From Nocardioides sp. Root190 (GTDB lineage: Bacteria > Actinomycetota > Actinomycetes > Propionibacteriales > Nocardioidaceae): 64,000 bases of DNA. Positions 39,301-47,495 of this stretch are shown piece after piece. Under the pieces are notes generated by a model. That model saw nothing but the letters and a program-made list of their open reading frames with translations. It was not told the origin of the DNA and searched no databases. The DNA is taken from positions 948 to 64,947 of the forward strand of contig NZ_LMIA01000009.1 in the NCBI RefSeq assembly GCF_001428565.1, read 5' to 3'. Positions within the stretch are counted from its first letter, which is position 1, and each line of letters starts with the position of its first letter. The position numbers were made by a program, and so were the translations under genes.

Positions 39301-40208
39301 GCCTCCTCGCCCGGATCGACGACGACCTCGGCTCCGAGGTCGGTCTCGCGACCGTCTTCGAGGCGCCCACACCGGCCGGGCTCGCCGCAGCGCTGACGAG
39401 CGGCGGCCCCGTGACCACCGGCCTCGAGCCGGTGCTGACCCTGCGCCGGGCGCGCGGCACCGACCGCGCCCCGCTCTTCCTGCTCCCGCCCGCCGGTGGG
39501 CTCGGCTGGTGCTACGCCGGGCTGCTCCGCTCGCTGCCGACCGACCAGGAGGTCCATGCCCTCCAGGTCCCGGGCATCGACGGCGGCACGCCCGTCCTCG
39601 ACGCCGACCTCGTCGCGCTCGCGGCGCGTCAGCTCGCCGTGATCCGGGAACGCGTCGGTCGCGGCCGGTTCCACGTCGCGGGCTGGTCGCTCGGCGGGAT
39701 GGCCGCCCACGCGGTCGCCGCCCTCGCCCGCAGTGAGGGCCAGGACGTCGGTGCCGTGCTGCTCATCGACGCCTACCCCTCCGACCAGTGGCAGCACCTC
39801 GCCACCCCCACCGAGGAGGAGGCTCTCCGCGGGATCCTGCGGCTGGGCGGAGTCGAGGGACTCCTGCCCGAGGGCACACCGATCGACCGTGAGGTGGTGG
39901 CCCAGACGCTGCGGGCCGGGGGATCGGCGCTCGCGGAGCTCCCCCCGGAGGTGCTCACCGGGTGCATCGCCAGTGTCGTCGCCGCGTCGAGGCTGGTGCG
40001 GAGCTCGCAGCACCCGGTCCTGGACGGCGACGTCGACGTGGTGGTGGCCACCGCCCCGCGTGCGGAGACCTGGCTCGACGCGACCGGCTGGTCGTCGTAC
40101 ACGAAGGGGGAGGTGCGCGCCCATCCCGTTGCCGCCGCCCACGGGGACCTCGTCCGGAGTCCGGGCGTCGAGGTGGTCGGCGCCACGCTCGCGTCCCTGC
40201 TGCAGTGA
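36312..40208 (+). CDS. entF: Single-module NRPS, C-A-PCP-TE (EntF type, serine predicted), 1298 aa
   Basis: Condensation domain has HHVIADG (residues 147-153). The adenylation domain has TSGSTGRPKG (601-610) and FDVSVWE. The specificity residues, aligned to GrsA numbering, are D646, V647, W650, H689, V717, S719, L742, V750, D751. That is eight of nine identical to the E. coli EntF serine code (DVWHFSLVD). The carrier site is GGDSL (S992), and the thioesterase has GWSLGG (S1126). Length almost equals EntF (1293 aa). Expected role: condense 2,3-DHB with Ser and oligomerise or cyclise to an enterobactin-like product. No MbtH partner is encoded nearby. Confidence 0.92.
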   Translation: MVGPTPTPGEEWLPLAAAQEGLLFAHQLAPDNPCCTTAEVVELVGPIDAGALRTAHERAYAEFEQVRVELALTPEGPRQRVGPAPAVPLPVVDVADDAAAQAWLDADVAVPFTLIGDQATDRAAAGLVRSALLRLPDGRCWWYHAAHHVIADGFGAQQLLRRIAAHHDAVLLGEVASAEEIASLAEVVAEDRARDDTAALAAWDARLADLSTPAGAVALAGRQAAPAARALREVAVLDEEVQAAIVRGARRLGVAWPDLVTAAIGAYLARMAGLPATRIGLPLMNRALPGVGQLAAARTVCTAMNVLPVTVPADGSLADTLRATSEEQRAIRAHPFLRQERLQRSLARSRPGTQLFGAQLNVIPFDLELALGGVRGTIRNLTAGPVEDMTIGLRGAPGRGRAVRLEIDAHPQLYDAGEISAHAARLTAWLVTVAGADPDSRIADLPLVTPTERAVLEGFNRTAREHVPHTLGRRFVDLARLMPDAPALIHGEQTRTYGELLTRARQIAAGLRARGVGVGDVVGVALPRGLGLYETVHAVQLLGAVYLPLDPDLPAQRTAMMLEDAEVRVVVDDPDALVEPVDPQDTSVHDDPSGAAYLLFTSGSTGRPKGVQVGHAAIDNRLAWMQRHFDLRPGERVLHKTPISFDVSVWELFWPLQVGGCVVIADPGAHRDPRQLADLVVDGGVDVLHFVPSMLRAFLADRVSRERVRGAQVRAVVCSGEALTPDLVDGCVRWFGVTPTNLYGPTEAAVDVTVWECAADDTGPVPIGRPIDNTTCHVLDPAGRPVPIGVVGELWLGGVQLADCYVGRPDLTAERFVELDLPGGRRRLYRTGDLVAWRTDGALRYLGRTDDQVKVRGQRIELGEIEAVVAGTEGVAAVAAGVVDGRLVVWFVPDDGVDDRTGAERLRRRAAEHLPDSWLPSHVLPVDQMPLGASGKTDRARLARIAPLTLTDADAEAPGSLLEERLCVLFGEVLGVDRVGPEADFFAHGGDSLGVLRLLARIDDDLGSEVGLATVFEAPTPAGLAAALTSGGPVTTGLEPVLTLRRARGTDRAPLFLLPPAGGLGWCYAGLLRSLPTDQEVHALQVPGIDGGTPVLDADLVALAARQLAVIRERVGRGRFHVAGWSLGGMAAHAVAALARSEGQDVGAVLLIDAYPSDQWQHLATPTEEEALRGILRLGGVEGLLPEGTPIDREVVAQTLRAGGSALAELPPEVLTGCIASVVAASRLVRSSQHPVLDGDVDVVVATAPRAETWLDATGWSSYTKGEVRAHPVAAAHGDLVRSPGVEVVGATLASLLQ

Positions 40209-40235
40209 TCGGTCGCGGATCCCTACACTTGCCCG

Positions 40236-40898
40236 GTGTCGATGGGAAGCGAGCGTGCGCGCGAGACGGTGCGACGGCTGCAGGCTGACATCACCTCGGG
40301 GCGCTGGCCGGTCAACGGCCGGATCCCCACCGAGGTCGAGCTCGCCCAGGAGCTGGGCGTCGGACGCAGCACGGTGCGCGAGGCCGTCCGCAGCCTGGCC
40401 CACCTCGGGATGCTCGAGCCGGCACCCGGACGCGGCACCTTCGTGCGCTCCCTCAATCCGGTGCGTGGCGTGGTGGCCGACTTCGCCGCGGACCACGCGT
40501 GGGAGGACATCCTCGACGTACGCCGGGCGTTGGAGATCGAGGCGGCCCAGCTCGCGTCAGTGCGGGCGGACGCCGACGGGGTCTCCCGCCTGCAGGCGGC
40601 CCACGAGGCCGACCTGGCCGGGACCGATGACGCCGAGCGCGGCCGGACGCCCGGGCAGTTCCACGCGGTGCTCGTCGACCTCGCGGGCAACCTGTTGCTC
40701 GCCGAGCTCTACTCGGGGCTGATGTCGGCACTGCGCCAGGGCATCGACCAGGGAGCATTGCGGATCGGTCAGGGGGCCGACCAGCGGCACGAGGAGCACG
40801 CCGGCCTGCTCGCCGCGATCCGCGACGGCGAGCGGGACGAGGCGGGCCGGCTGGCGGCCGCGCACGCGTGCCGGGACCTCAGCCTCACCGACGGCTGA
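40236..40898 (+). CDS. GntR/FadR-family transcriptional regulator, 220 aa
   Basis: N-terminal winged helix-turn-helix with RIPTEVELAQELGVGRSTVREAVRSL and the wing APGRGTFVRS. The C-terminal FCD-type helical domain carries the acid or metal-binding core. GTG at 40236 or ATG at 40242 could start. It lies between the NRPS gene and the importer genes. The signal it senses is unknown; it could control the importer or be unrelated to iron. It is oriented with the siderophore genes. Confidence 0.88.
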   Translation: MSMGSERARETVRRLQADITSGRWPVNGRIPTEVELAQELGVGRSTVREAVRSLAHLGMLEPAPGRGTFVRSLNPVRGVVADFAADHAWEDILDVRRALEIEAAQLASVRADADGVSRLQAAHEADLAGTDDAERGRTPGQFHAVLVDLAGNLLLAELYSGLMSALRQGIDQGALRIGQGADQRHEEHAGLLAAIRDGERDEAGRLAAAHACRDLSLTDG

Positions 40899-40923
40899 TC
40901 TCGCCCGACCTCACCGCGGCACA

Positions 40924-40956
40924 TCATCCGATGAATGTTAGGGTGTGCTTGGTTCG
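40924..40956 (+). promoter_or_regulatory. Probable iron-regulated promoter upstream of the importer genes (divergent iron box)
   Basis: TCATC-C-GATGA (40924-40934) is a perfect 11-base palindrome. Five bases later comes AGGGT within TTAGGGTGTGCTTGGTT (40938 on), which matches the iron box only partly. The same TCATC-N-GATGA-N5-AGGGT layout recurs at 47496-47516. The iron box alone would be weak evidence; the shared layout raises it. The fepD-type gene GTG starts at 41002. Confidence 0.55.
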
Positions 40957-41001
40957 CAGCGGTCCGACGGTGGTCCTGCACCCCGTTCCGGAAAGCCGAA
41001 T

Positions 41002-42027
41002 GTGTCGTCACCTGCCCCTGTCGAGCGCGCCGCCCAGCGGCGCCCGGCCCTTGCGCTCCTCGTCAGTCTGCTGGCTCTGGTCCTCGCGGTCCTGCTGAGC
41101 ATCTCCTTCGGCTCCAACGACATCGCGCTGGACCGGGTCTGGCACCACCTGCTCCACCCCGACGGCAGCATCGAGTCCGGCGTCGTCCACGACCAGCGGG
41201 TTCCCCGCACCGTCGTCGCGGGCATCGTCGGTGCCGCGCTCGGCCTCGCGGGAGCGCTGATGCAGTCGCTGACCCGCAACCCGCTCGCCGACCCCGGGAT
41301 CCTCGGGATCAACGCCGGGGCCACCCTCGCCGTGGTCGTCGCCGTCGCGGTCGCCGGGGTCTCCGGGATCTGGTTCTACCTCTGGTTTGCCTTCGCCGGC
41401 GCCGCGATCGCCGCCGTGTCGGTCTACGTGCTGGCCGGGACGGGACGCGCCCGGGCCAGTCCCGCGCGGCTGGCACTCGCCGGGATCGCCGTCAGCGCCG
41501 CCCTCACCGCGATCGTGCAGACGGTCATGCTGCTGGACCAGGTGGTCTTCAACGAGCTGCGTTTCTGGGTTGTCGGCTCCCTGCAGGGGCGCGGCTGGTC
41601 GGTACTGAGTGCCGTCGGACCGTTCCTGGCGATCGGCGTGCTGCTGGCGCTCCTGCTCGGGCCGGCACTCAACGCCCTGGCCCTCGGCGACGAGACGGCG
41701 CAGGGCCTCGGGGTCCGGATCGCCCGCGCCCGCGCCGGCGCCATGATCGCGGTCACCCTGCTGGCCGGTGCTGCCACGGCGGCGGTCGGACCGATCGGCT
41801 TCGTCGGCCTCGGCGTCCCGCTGATCGCCCGCGCCCTGGTCGGACCGGACCAGCGGTGGATCACCGGACTGTGCCTGCTGCTCGGACCGGCCTGGCTGAT
41901 GTCGGCCGACACCCTCGCCCGGGTCGTGCTGCCCGAGGCCGAGATCGAGGTCGGCATCGTCGCCGCCCTGATCGGTGCCCCGGTCTTCGTCGTCATGGTG
42001 TCGCGCCGCAAGGTGGCGGCCCTGTGA
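41002..42027 (+). CDS. fepD: Iron-siderophore ABC importer permease (FecCD family), 341 aa
   Basis: Multi-pass FecCD permease with about nine membrane helices, including ALALLVSLLALVLAVLLSI and AVVVAVAVAGVSGIWFYLWF. The family motif LTRNPLADPGILGINAGA is present, as is GPIGFVGLGVPLIAR. GTG at 41002 is chosen because the earlier GTG at 40945 lies inside the putative operator; GGAAAG precedes 41002. The stop overlaps the second permease GTG by 4 bases. Confidence 0.9.
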   Translation: MSSPAPVERAAQRRPALALLVSLLALVLAVLLSISFGSNDIALDRVWHHLLHPDGSIESGVVHDQRVPRTVVAGIVGAALGLAGALMQSLTRNPLADPGILGINAGATLAVVVAVAVAGVSGIWFYLWFAFAGAAIAAVSVYVLAGTGRARASPARLALAGIAVSAALTAIVQTVMLLDQVVFNELRFWVVGSLQGRGWSVLSAVGPFLAIGVLLALLLGPALNALALGDETAQGLGVRIARARAGAMIAVTLLAGAATAAVGPIGFVGLGVPLIARALVGPDQRWITGLCLLLGPAWLMSADTLARVVLPEAEIEVGIVAALIGAPVFVVMVSRRKVAAL

Positions 42028-43058
42028 AGCACCTGCTGGTGGGTCGCGGCCCGGTGCTGCTCCGGATCCCGGCGCGGGCCGTGGTGGCGAGCACCGTCGT
42101 CGTCGTGGTGCTGCTCGTCGTCTCGACGTGCAGCCTGCTGATCGGCGACTACACGATGACGCTGGGAGACACGCTCGCCGCCGTGGTCGGTCGCGGCGAC
42201 GACGGCCTCGGCATCTACTACGTCCAGGAGATGCGCGCCCCTCGTGTGACGGCGGCGATCCTGGTCGGCATCGCCCTGGGGGTGGCCGGCTCGATCTTCC
42301 AGAACGTCACGGGCAACCCGCTGGGCAGCCCCGACATCATCGGCTTCACGACCGGCGCCGCCACCGGCGCGCTCGTCCAGATCCTGCTGCTGGGCGGTGA
42401 CACGGACGCGGTCTCGCTGGGCGCCCTCGTCGGCGGCTTCGGTACGGCGGCCGTGGTGCTCGGCCTGACCCGCAGGTCCGGCCTGACCGGCAACCGGCTG
42501 GTCCTGGTCGGCATCGGGGTCGGTGCCGTGCTCGCCGCCGTCAACTCGTTGCTGATCGTGCGTGCCTCCCTGAGCGCCGCGCAGACCGCAGCGCAGTGGA
42601 CTGCCGGCTCCCTCAACGCCGTGCTCTGGCCGCGCACGGTCCTGCTCGCGATCTTCGTGGCGCTGCTGCTCGTCCCGGCGGCGCTGCTGGCCCGCCCGCT
42701 CGGCATGCTCGCGCTCGGTGACGACCTCGCCTCAGGCGCCGGCGTCCGGGTCCGGCGGGTGCGCAACGGATCCGTGGTGGTGGCGGTGGCCCTCGTCTCG
42801 GTCGCGATCGCCGTCACCGGTCCACTGGCCTTCGTCGCGCTCGCGGCCCCCCAGGTGGCGCGGCGGCTCGGCGGTCTGGCCACCCCGGGCATGGCGTCCT
42901 CGGGGCTGGTGGGCGCACTGCTCGTCGTCACCAGTGACCTGGTGGGTCAACAGCTCTTCGCCCCGACCGAGCTCGCGGTCGGCGTCGTGACCGGTGCGGT
43001 CGGCGGCATCTACCTGGTCCTGCTGCTGGCAGGGGAGTGGAGGAAGCAACATGGCTGA
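42024..43058 (+). CDS. fepG: Iron-siderophore ABC importer permease (FecCD family), 344 aa
   Basis: Second permease of the heterodimeric channel. VTGNPLGSPDIIGFTTGAATGA is the family motif and GPLAFVALAAPQVARRL the conserved transmembrane loop. About nine helices. GTG start overlaps the first permease stop; the ATPase gene ATG lies inside its last codons (8-base overlap), showing tight coupling. Confidence 0.91.
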   Translation: MKHLLVGRGPVLLRIPARAVVASTVVVVVLLVVSTCSLLIGDYTMTLGDTLAAVVGRGDDGLGIYYVQEMRAPRVTAAILVGIALGVAGSIFQNVTGNPLGSPDIIGFTTGAATGALVQILLLGGDTDAVSLGALVGGFGTAAVVLGLTRRSGLTGNRLVLVGIGVGAVLAAVNSLLIVRASLSAAQTAAQWTAGSLNAVLWPRTVLLAIFVALLLVPAALLARPLGMLALGDDLASGAGVRVRRVRNGSVVVAVALVSVAIAVTGPLAFVALAAPQVARRLGGLATPGMASSGLVGALLVVTSDLVGQQLFAPTELAVGVVTGAVGGIYLVLLLAGEWRKQHG

Positions 43059-43863
43059 GGTCCACGCCCGCCTGCGGGCAGACGGCATCGCGGTCAGGTA
43101 CGGCGACCGGTCGGTGATCGACGGGCTCGACGTACGGATCCCGGACCAGCAGATGACGGTGATCGTCGGCCCGAACGCCTGTGGGAAGTCCACCCTGCTG
43201 CGCGCGCTCGCCCGGCTGACCCCGGAGTCGGCCGGCACGGTCCTGCTCGACGACCGTCCCCTGTCCGCCTACGGCGCCAAGGAGCTGGCTCGCCAGCTCG
43301 GACTCCTGCCGCAGTCGCCGACCGTGCCCGACGGCCTGAGCGTGGCCGACCTGGTCGCCCGCGGCCGCTACCCGCACCAGAGCCTGCTGCGGCAGTGGTC
43401 GAGGGCCGACGAGGTCGCCGTCGCCTCGGCGATGGCCGCCGCTGACGTCGGCGAGCTCGCCGACCGTGACGTCAACGAGCTGTCCGGAGGTCAGCGGCAG
43501 CGGGTCTGGTTGGCCATGGTGCTGGCCCAGGAGACCGGGCTGCTGCTCCTCGACGAGCCGACGACCTACCTCGACATCGCCCACCAGGTCGAGGTCCTCG
43601 AGCTCGCCCGCCGGCTCAGCAGGTCCGGGCGCACCGTGGTCACGGTGCTCCACGAGCTCAACCTCGCCTTCCGGTACGCCGACCACCTGGTCGTCATGTC
43701 GAAGGGCGCGATCGTCGCCGAGGGCGACCCCCGGACCATCGTCACCGCCGAGCTGATCGAGTCCGTCTACGACCTCCCGTGCCAGATCCTCGAGGATCCG
43801 CTCAGCGGCACGCCCCTGGTGATCCCGGCGGTCGTGACCCATCGGTCAGGGCGGACCCCATGA
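43051..43863 (+). CDS. fepC: Iron-siderophore ABC importer ATPase, 270 aa
   Basis: Walker A GPNACGKST (residues 40-48), signature LSGGQRQR and Walker B LLLLDEPTTYLD with the family-typical D-loop. The HELNLAFRYADHLVVM switch region is that of iron-siderophore importers. AGTGGAGGAAGC precedes the ATG. Its stop overlaps the esterase start by 4 bases (ATGA). Confidence 0.95.
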   Translation: MAEVHARLRADGIAVRYGDRSVIDGLDVRIPDQQMTVIVGPNACGKSTLLRALARLTPESAGTVLLDDRPLSAYGAKELARQLGLLPQSPTVPDGLSVADLVARGRYPHQSLLRQWSRADEVAVASAMAAADVGELADRDVNELSGGQRQRVWLAMVLAQETGLLLLDEPTTYLDIAHQVEVLELARRLSRSGRTVVTVLHELNLAFRYADHLVVMSKGAIVAEGDPRTIVTAELIESVYDLPCQILEDPLSGTPLVIPAVVTHRSGRTP

Positions 43864-45104
43864 CGTCGCGCCGCCAGCCGCCGAAGGTCCCGCGGCCCGA
43901 GCCCGTCGAGCGGGGTGAGTCGCCGACGATCGCGCGGATCCGCGCGGCAGCGGACCCGGCGGTCGCCGTCGACCAGTGGTGGTCCGGGGTGCAGCTGCCG
44001 CTGGTGGAGGACGTCGGCGTCGGCGGGCGACTGCTCGTCACCTTCTGCTGGCGCGACCCCGACGCCCGACAGGTCCTGCTCTTCGCCAACCGGCTCACTG
44101 ACGAGACCCGGCTGCAGGACAGCCTCCTCGAGCGGGTTCCCGGCACGAACCTGTGGCACGTGGGCTACCTGATGGAACCGGACTGGCGGGCGTCGTACTC
44201 CTTGCTGGTGCAGGGCCGCGACGACCTCCGGCCCCCGTGGGAGCAGGAGGGCGACCAGGTCTCGATCCGCACGGCGCTCGACCACGGGCATCCCGATCCG
44301 CGCAACCCGCAGACGTGTCGCAACCGGGCGGGTGTCGTGCAGTCCGTGGCGGCACTGCCGCAGGCGCCCGGTCAACCCTGGCTGGAGGAACGACCCCACG
44401 TGCCTGCCGGAATCGTGACGACCACGACCGGCCCGCTCGATCGGACGTTGCTGACCTACGAGTCGCCGGGGGTGAGTGGCCCGGCCCCGCTGCTGCTGGT
44501 GCCCGACGGTGAGGTCTGGACGTCGGTCCAGTCGCTGTCGGTGACCCTCGACAACCTGGTCGCCGATGGCGTCGTGCCCCCGCTCCGGGCGGTGTTCCTG
44601 CCCTCCGGCGGCCGGGACGCGCGGTGGGCCGACCTCGGTGCCGGCGACGGAGCGGACGCCGCCGTCACCTACCTGGCCGAGCACCTGGCGCCGGACCTCG
44701 CCGCCCGTGGCTGGCTGCCCTCGCCGGACCGGGTGGCCATCGTCGGGCAGAGCCTCGGCGGCCTCACCGCACTGCGGATGGCGCTGCGCCACCCCGAGCT
44801 GTGCGGGATCGCGCTGAGCCAGTCCGCCTCGCTCTGGCTCGACGACCTGACCGCTGACCTGACCGGCGACCTCCCGGGCGGACGGCCGGGGGAGCGCACC
44901 CCGCCGCGGATCCACCTGGCCCACGGGCGTCAGGAGTGGGTCCTGGCGCCGCCTCACCGTGAGCTGGCGGTACGGCTGCGCGCGGTGGGCGTCGACCTCG
45001 CCGAGGTCGACCACAACGGCGGCCATGACTACGCCTGGTGGCGTGGCGCCGTCGCGGACGCCGTCGGATGGGCCTTCGGGAGCAGCTCGGACAGCCGGAC
45101 GTAG
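43860..45104 (+). CDS. fes: Enterochelin esterase-like hydrolase (Fes/IroE family), 414 aa
   Basis: Fes-type enzymes hydrolyse the trilactone of ferric enterobactin after import, releasing iron. The alpha/beta-hydrolase nucleophile elbow IVGQSLGGL puts the Ser at residue 298, and GGHDYAWWR carries the probable His (389). The N-terminal part (about 1-165) has the WRDPDA...LFANRLTD segments of the Fes N-terminal domain. Length matches E. coli Fes (~400 aa). No signal peptide, so it is cytoplasmic. It is coupled to the importer ATPase. Confidence 0.88.
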   Translation: MTSRRQPPKVPRPEPVERGESPTIARIRAAADPAVAVDQWWSGVQLPLVEDVGVGGRLLVTFCWRDPDARQVLLFANRLTDETRLQDSLLERVPGTNLWHVGYLMEPDWRASYSLLVQGRDDLRPPWEQEGDQVSIRTALDHGHPDPRNPQTCRNRAGVVQSVAALPQAPGQPWLEERPHVPAGIVTTTTGPLDRTLLTYESPGVSGPAPLLLVPDGEVWTSVQSLSVTLDNLVADGVVPPLRAVFLPSGGRDARWADLGAGDGADAAVTYLAEHLAPDLAARGWLPSPDRVAIVGQSLGGLTALRMALRHPELCGIALSQSASLWLDDLTADLTGDLPGGRPGERTPPRIHLAHGRQEWVLAPPHRELAVRLRAVGVDLAEVDHNGGHDYAWWRGAVADAVGWAFGSSSDSRT

Positions 45105-45148
45105 TCCCTGCCTTCGTTTCGTCGTTTGGGCGGAAACTGCAGGAATTG

Positions 45149-45172
45149 CTGCGGTTTGGGACCAAACCGCAG
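45149..45172. repeat. Perfect 24-base palindrome in the convergent intergenic region
   Basis: CTGCGGTTTGG-GA-CCAAACCGCAG has 11 perfectly paired bases and a 2-base centre. A smaller GTTT-GGGCGG-AAAC inverted repeat lies just upstream (45124-45137). The sequence lies between the ends of two convergent genes, so it is more likely a hairpin or a protein site than a promoter operator. It sits 44 bases after the esterase stop. Confidence 0.6.
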
Positions 45173-45218
45173 CCCGGAGGTGGTGCGTGACCACACTGGT
45201 TCACTAGAAATGCACGAC

Positions 45219-45242
45219 GGGCCCCTCCTCGAGGAGGGGCCC
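45219..45242. terminator. GC-rich palindrome, probable bidirectional terminator
   Basis: GGGCCCCTCCTCGAGGAGGGGCCC is a perfect palindrome of 24 bases, extended by one C:G pair on each side. It lies 21 bases past the stop of the leftward propeller gene and 114 bases past the esterase stop, so it can end both transcripts. There is no long T-run; the leftward exit has a mildly T-rich TTTCTAG. Confidence 0.75.
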
Positions 45243-45263
45243 GCCGCGACGACACAGCTCAGG

Positions 45264-47354
45264 TCACTTGACGACCTTCACCGTGGTGGTGCCGGTGGAT
45301 GCCTTGTGGTTGGCGCCTCCGGCGTAGGTCACCGTGATCTTCCAGGTGCCCTTGGCGAGCTTGGGCACGGCCACCGATCGCGTGCCGGCGGACGGCAGCG
45401 CGGAGATGATGGTCTTCCTGCTCGAGCCCTTGGTGAGCACGATCGTGATCTTGCCGCTCGCCTTCGGCGAGGTGGTGACCGTGACCTTGCCGGCCTTCTT
45501 GGAGGTCGGGACGGTGGCGACCTTGACGGTCGTCCTCGTCGCCGCCTTGGCGACCGTGTGGGTCGCCGTCGTTCCCGCCGCGGTGAGCTGGCTGTTGCCG
45601 CCGTAGCTGAAGGTCAACGCGTAGGCCTTCGCCGCCAGCGTGGACGGCAGGGTGAAGGTCGCCTCGCCGCGCTTGAGCTTGACCGTCTGCGCAGCACCTG
45701 CGCCGCTGATGGTCAGGTTGCCGGTGGCCTCGCGGCCGTCCTCGTCGGTGACCAGGACCGTGGTCCTGCCCGCGGTTCCGTAGGAGGAGGTGGTGTTGGC
45801 GACCTCGAACTCGACCGCATCGTTGCCGTGCGGCTCGACACCGGGCTCGAAGATCCGGAACACGTCGGTCGTCGCGGCCGAGGTGCCGGAGAAGGAGAAC
45901 ATGCCGACCCAGACCTCACCGGTGACCTCGTCGACGGCGACGTCGTTGACGCGACCGCTTCCGGGGACGGCGATGAGCGGCTCGAGGGTGTCGGCGTCGT
46001 AGGCACGCACGACGTTGGCCGAGTTGTCGGCGGCGTAGACGATGCCACGCTCGGAGTCGACGGCGACCGAGTTGATGTAGTTCGCCTGGACGCTGTCGAT
46101 CACGGTGCCGTAGGTGGCCGAGGAGGTGTCGCCGTCCACGACCGAGATCTGGCCGTTGGCCTGGCCCTCGACCGTCTGGTTGGAGTACGACGCGACGTAG
46201 ATGCGCTTGGTGTCGGCGTCGAACACCGGGCGGGCGTTGTGGGTGACGGTCGCGGGGAGCACGTCGACCTTGGCGTCGTTGGCGTGCAGGTCCGCGCCGC
46301 CGTCCTTGACCAGGTTGGCGTCCGAGACGTCGACCGCGATGACCGGGACCTTGAAGGTGCCGCCGCCGCCGTTGGAGACGATCAGGCCGGTGTAGGCGAT
46401 CTCGTTCTCCTCGTCGATGGTGACGTCGAGCGCGCCGTAGTTCTGGCCGGCCGTGAGGTCGCCGCTGACCTGGTTGAACGCACCGTCACGCAGCGGGAGC
46501 GCGATCCGGGCCTCGACGGTCTTGGTGGCCAGGTCGATCACGGTGAGGTGCCCGGGACGGTTGGCGTTGCCGTTCTTGGCGCCCATCGAGGCGACGTACG
46601 CCTTGTTGGTGACGGTGTTGACCGCGACCTGGCGGGCGTTGTCGAGGATCGGGCTGCCGTCGGCCAGCTTCCAGAGGCGGTCGGCGTCGGTCGGCGCACC
46701 CTGCGACTTGTTGAAGATCACGATGCCGCCGCCGTAGCCGTAGTTGGCGCCGCCGTTGGTCTGGGTGATGTCGTTGCCGGTCATCTGCTGGCGCACGTGC
46801 ACCGAGACGAACGTCGGGTCGGCGCTCGGGTCGATCGCCAGACCGTTGGGGGAGAAGTGGGTCCGCAGCGAGCTCTGCGACTGCTGGCCCTGGCCGTTGG
46901 GGGACCAGGCGATGCCGGCCCAGCTCTGGGCCTGGTTCTCGCGGCCACCGTTGAGGCGGGTCAGGTTGGTGTAGTCGAACTGCTTGCTGACCGTCTTGGT
47001 CTTCGCGTCGACCTCGACCAGCTTGGCGGCACCGCCGGTGGTGGAGTAGCCCCACTTCCAGCCGATCTCCTGCTCGTTGCTGTCGTAGACGGTCTCGCGG
47101 AAGCGGACGTCGCTGCGCGCCTGGGCGTCGGTCCGGTAGAACTTCCGGTTCACCGGGTCGAAGGCGGACTGGTAGCCCTGCGAGATCGGGGTGTCGACGG
47201 ACTCGACCTGGTAGCTCCAGCCCGACTCCTCCTCGCCCTCGGCCTGGGCCGGCTGCGGGGCCAGCGCGAGAGGCGCGGCAACCAGCGCGAAGCCGGTGAC
47301 AGCGGTCAGGCCGCGGTGCCTCCACCGCGTCGTGGCCGTTGAGTTGACCTTCAT
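45264..47354 (-). CDS. Secreted beta-propeller (YncE-like) protein with Ig-like C-terminus, 696 aa
   Basis: A Sec signal peptide ends near residue 38 (AQA). Residues ~45-490 form a YVTN/YncE-type beta-propeller, with recurring blades such as NTVTNKAYVAS, DEENEIAYTG and DADTKRIYVAS. The C-terminal ~200 residues are Ig-like repeats rich in Thr, Lys and Ala (VKVATVPTSKKAGKVTV). An iron box lies 82 bases upstream (47436-47451). The related E. coli YncE is iron-regulated, which fits. It is divergent from the Ig-module/lipoprotein genes. Substrate unknown. Confidence 0.78.
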   Translation of the reverse strand: MKVNSTATTRWRHRGLTAVTGFALVAAPLALAPQPAQAEGEEESGWSYQVESVDTPISQGYQSAFDPVNRKFYRTDAQARSDVRFRETVYDSNEQEIGWKWGYSTTGGAAKLVEVDAKTKTVSKQFDYTNLTRLNGGRENQAQSWAGIAWSPNGQGQQSQSSLRTHFSPNGLAIDPSADPTFVSVHVRQQMTGNDITQTNGGANYGYGGGIVIFNKSQGAPTDADRLWKLADGSPILDNARQVAVNTVTNKAYVASMGAKNGNANRPGHLTVIDLATKTVEARIALPLRDGAFNQVSGDLTAGQNYGALDVTIDEENEIAYTGLIVSNGGGGTFKVPVIAVDVSDANLVKDGGADLHANDAKVDVLPATVTHNARPVFDADTKRIYVASYSNQTVEGQANGQISVVDGDTSSATYGTVIDSVQANYINSVAVDSERGIVYAADNSANVVRAYDADTLEPLIAVPGSGRVNDVAVDEVTGEVWVGMFSFSGTSAATTDVFRIFEPGVEPHGNDAVEFEVANTTSSYGTAGRTTVLVTDEDGREATGNLTISGAGAAQTVKLKRGEATFTLPSTLAAKAYALTFSYGGNSQLTAAGTTATHTVAKAATRTTVKVATVPTSKKAGKVTVTTSPKASGKITIVLTKGSSRKTIISALPSAGTRSVAVPKLAKGTWKITVTYAGGANHKASTGTTTVKVVK

Positions 47355-47435
47355 TTCGTCCCTTTCCTCGTCGGCACGCTCGGAATCGTGCCGGCTGTCC
47401 TGCCGCGGACTGGTTGCCCGATTCAGCAGATGATG

Positions 47436-47451
47436 ATTAGGTAAGCCTAAT
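47436..47451 (-). promoter_or_regulatory. DtxR/IdeR-type iron box for the propeller gene
   Basis: ATTAGG-TAAG-CCTAAT is a perfect inverted repeat with a 4-base spacer and a textbook iron-box match. It lies 82 bases upstream of the leftward gene start and 148 bases from the rightward ATG. GATGA overlaps its left edge (47432-47436). It likely represses the leftward gene in iron-rich conditions. Confidence 0.88.
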
Positions 47452-47495
47452 CTTTATCAGACCTTAAGCCGATCCTTGGGCTGGACGCAAGTTAT

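Noticed and set aside
40945..41001. Upstream GTG at 40945 as start of the first permease
   Set aside because: It lies inside the putative operator and lacks a ribosome binding site; GTG at 41002 after GGAAAG is better placed.
45126..47342. Long open frame on the plus strand opposite the propeller gene
   Set aside because: The minus strand has a signal peptide, repeated propeller blades and an upstream iron box; the plus-strand frame has low-complexity Gly/Val/Asp/Arg sequence.
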